Assembly (NCBI GenBank): GCA_035502185.1
Contig: DATJUT010000067.1
Location: 1 to 64,000 of the forward strand
Direction: 5' to 3'
DNA from: Gemmatimonadales bacterium
GTDB lineage: Bacteria > Gemmatimonadota > Gemmatimonadetes > Gemmatimonadales > JACORV01
DNA length: 64,000 nucleotides
Both the position numbers and the translations under genes were made by a program. Position 1 is the first letter of the stretch; every line of letters starts with the position of its first letter. The notes below the pieces were generated by a model. It did no database searches and had not been told where the DNA came from. It was given only the letters and a program-made list of their open reading frames with translations. Shown in pieces: positions 62,979-64,000 of the stretch.

Positions 62979-64000
62979 CGGCGCCGCGCCCGGCCAGCGC
63001 GGGTTCGTTCTCGCCACGACGCTGCTCGTGACGACGCTGCTGACCGTCATGCTCGCCGCTTCGTTCCTGCTCGTCTCCGCCGAGCAGCGCACCACCGACA
63101 ACTCGTTCGGCACGGCCCGCGCGCTCGCCCTCGCGCAGGCCGGACTCCAGAACTACTTCTCCCAGAACCGCGGGCTGAGCGACTCGTCGACCTGGGACTC
63201 GACCCGGATCCAGCTGGTCCTCGGCTATGCCGACGTCGTGGCCGTCAAGCTGCGGGCGAGCGGCGGCGCCAACGGCAGCCCGCTGTCGCTGTGGGTGGTG
63301 CGCTCCACCGGCGTCGCCACCAGCCCGGTGATGGCCGGCCAGACCCGCGGCTCCCGCACCATCGCGCAGTTCGCCCAGCTCAACGGCGGCGTGCTCCCGG
63401 CCCGGGCCGCGCTGGTCGCGCTCAACGGCGTGCGGATCGACGGTGCCAGTGCCTCCCCCGCCCCGGCGAACCCGCTCAGCGGCCACGACCTCGGCTCGAT
63501 CCCTCCCTGCACGTCCCCCGGGGGCCTCGCGGCCGACACGTTCGCCGTCAGCGCGCCGAGCGGCCACTATCAGGCGGTCAACGTGCAGGCGCCGGCCGGG
63601 ATCGGCGTGGAGACGGGCTACCCGTCCTGGAGCAACCTGTACGACTCCACCCACATCGACTGGACGGCCCTGACGTCGGGCAACTTCATCCCGGACTACA
63701 CCGTCCCGCCCGGTCCGTGGCCGCCGGTCATGAACACCAACTACCTGGTCGGGTACGCCGCGGGCGACGTCACGATTCCCGCCGGCCAGCGACGCGGGCT
63801 GCTCGTCGCCACCGGCAACGTCACGCTGGCGCCGAGCGCCCACTGGGACGGGATCATCCTCGCCGGCGGCGTGCTGTACCCGAACGCCGCCGGCGCCATC
63901 GTCCACGGGATGGTCGTCACGGGGCTCAACCTGGCCCTCGGCCAGCCCGTCGCGCCGGACACGGTCCAGCCCGGCACCGCGCTCGTCCAGTGGACCTGGT
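62953..64000 (+). CDS. PilX-like pilus assembly protein, partial
   Basis: At least 349 residues, open at the right edge of the window. The N-terminus MWSSATTPSGAAPGQRGFVLATTLLVTT has the PilX/GspK-like leader with a hydrophobic helix and no Glu5 (Leu-Ala-Thr in its place), then SAEQRTTDNSFGTARALALAQAGL, the usual PilX segment (given in part). Later it turns beta-rich with Gly/Pro repeats. The ATG at 62953 lies inside copy 2 of the PilW-like gene. The true end is outside the window. Confidence 0.75.
   Translation, partial: MWSSATTPSGAAPGQRGFVLATTLLVTTLLTVMLAASFLLVSAEQRTTDNSFGTARALALAQAGLQNYFSQNRGLSDSSTWDSTRIQLVLGYADVVAVKLRASGGANGSPLSLWVVRSTGVATSPVMAGQTRGSRTIAQFAQLNGGVLPARAALVALNGVRIDGASASPAPANPLSGHDLGSIPPCTSPGGLAADTFAVSAPSGHYQAVNVQAPAGIGVETGYPSWSNLYDSTHIDWTALTSGNFIPDYTVPPGPWPPVMNTNYLVGYAAGDVTIPAGQRRGLLVATGNVTLAPSAHWDGIILAGGVLYPNAAGAIVHGMVVTGLNLALGQPVAPDTVQPGTALVQWTW

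Overview
The window is strongly GC-rich, densely packed bacterial chromosome. It has no rRNA, tRNA, transposase, integrase or CRISPR array that I can recognise. Gene content points to a diderm: a TamA/BamA-like Omp85 protein with TamB, Lgt, several lipoproteins and a type IV pilus/pseudopilin cluster. Many genes start with GTG, most operon junctions are 4-base NTGA overlaps, the sigma factor is short and RpoD-like, and an aerobic-type B12-dependent MetH is present. Together these suggest a Gemmatimonadota-like organism, but that placement is inference and was not tested by any search.

Layout. (1) 92-9026: one long + strand housekeeping operon: tgt, yajC, def, fmt, a ThiE/TenI-ThiS fusion, thiG, a PASTA protein, rpe, a TlpA-like thioredoxin, a YbbR protein, tsaD, lgt. 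(2) 9244-13819, minus strand: a cytochrome c-FTR1 iron permease fusion, acpS, a CYTH protein, a HAD phosphatase and an EamA transporter. (3) 13922-17190: a glycyl radical enzyme and its activase; catalytic residues and spacing match trans-4-hydroxy-L-proline dehydratase. (4) 17311-24673: a lipoprotein, a Ser/Thr kinase fused to a formylglycine-generating-enzyme-like domain, a PP2C phosphatase, a PBP4-type carboxypeptidase, a P1 peptidase and a response regulator with an HD domain. (5) 24670-34633, minus strand: a zinc-ribbon protein, a sigma54 regulator, a second HD response regulator, a DagK-like lipid kinase, TamB and a TamA/BamA-like protein. (6) 34872-37690: cobalamin adenosyltransferase, aroB and an RpoD-family sigma factor behind a clear promoter. 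(7) 37797-46876: a secreted propeller-like protein and a phosphodiester glycosidase (minus strand), then glcD, a small unknown gene, glcE, glcF, a HAD protein, ygfZ and an epimerase. (8) 46932-54403: a small lipoprotein, then an AAA+ ATPase, an SPFH protein, a cytidylate-kinase-like protein, an MFS exporter (minus), a VWA protein, YggT and a DUF167 protein. (9) 54498-60160: a SAM-II type riboswitch with an intrinsic terminator in front of metH and a bifunctional homocysteine methyltransferase/methylene-THF reductase. (10) 60375-64000: a pseudopilin cluster with a tandemly duplicated PilW-like gene, running off the right edge.

How the parts work together. The metH locus is a coherent methionine/SAM circuit: the reductase makes methyl-THF, MetH uses it with B12, PduO-type adenosyltransferase handles cobalamin elsewhere in the window, and the leader RNA can sense SAM. 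YgfZ sits with the glycolate oxidase genes, one of which has Fe-S clusters. TamA/TamB with lgt and YajC reflect envelope biogenesis. Several genes share a promoter pattern of TTG-type -35, about 17 bases, then TAnnTT placed only 5-8 bases before the start codon, which suggests that leaderless or nearly leaderless transcripts are common here.
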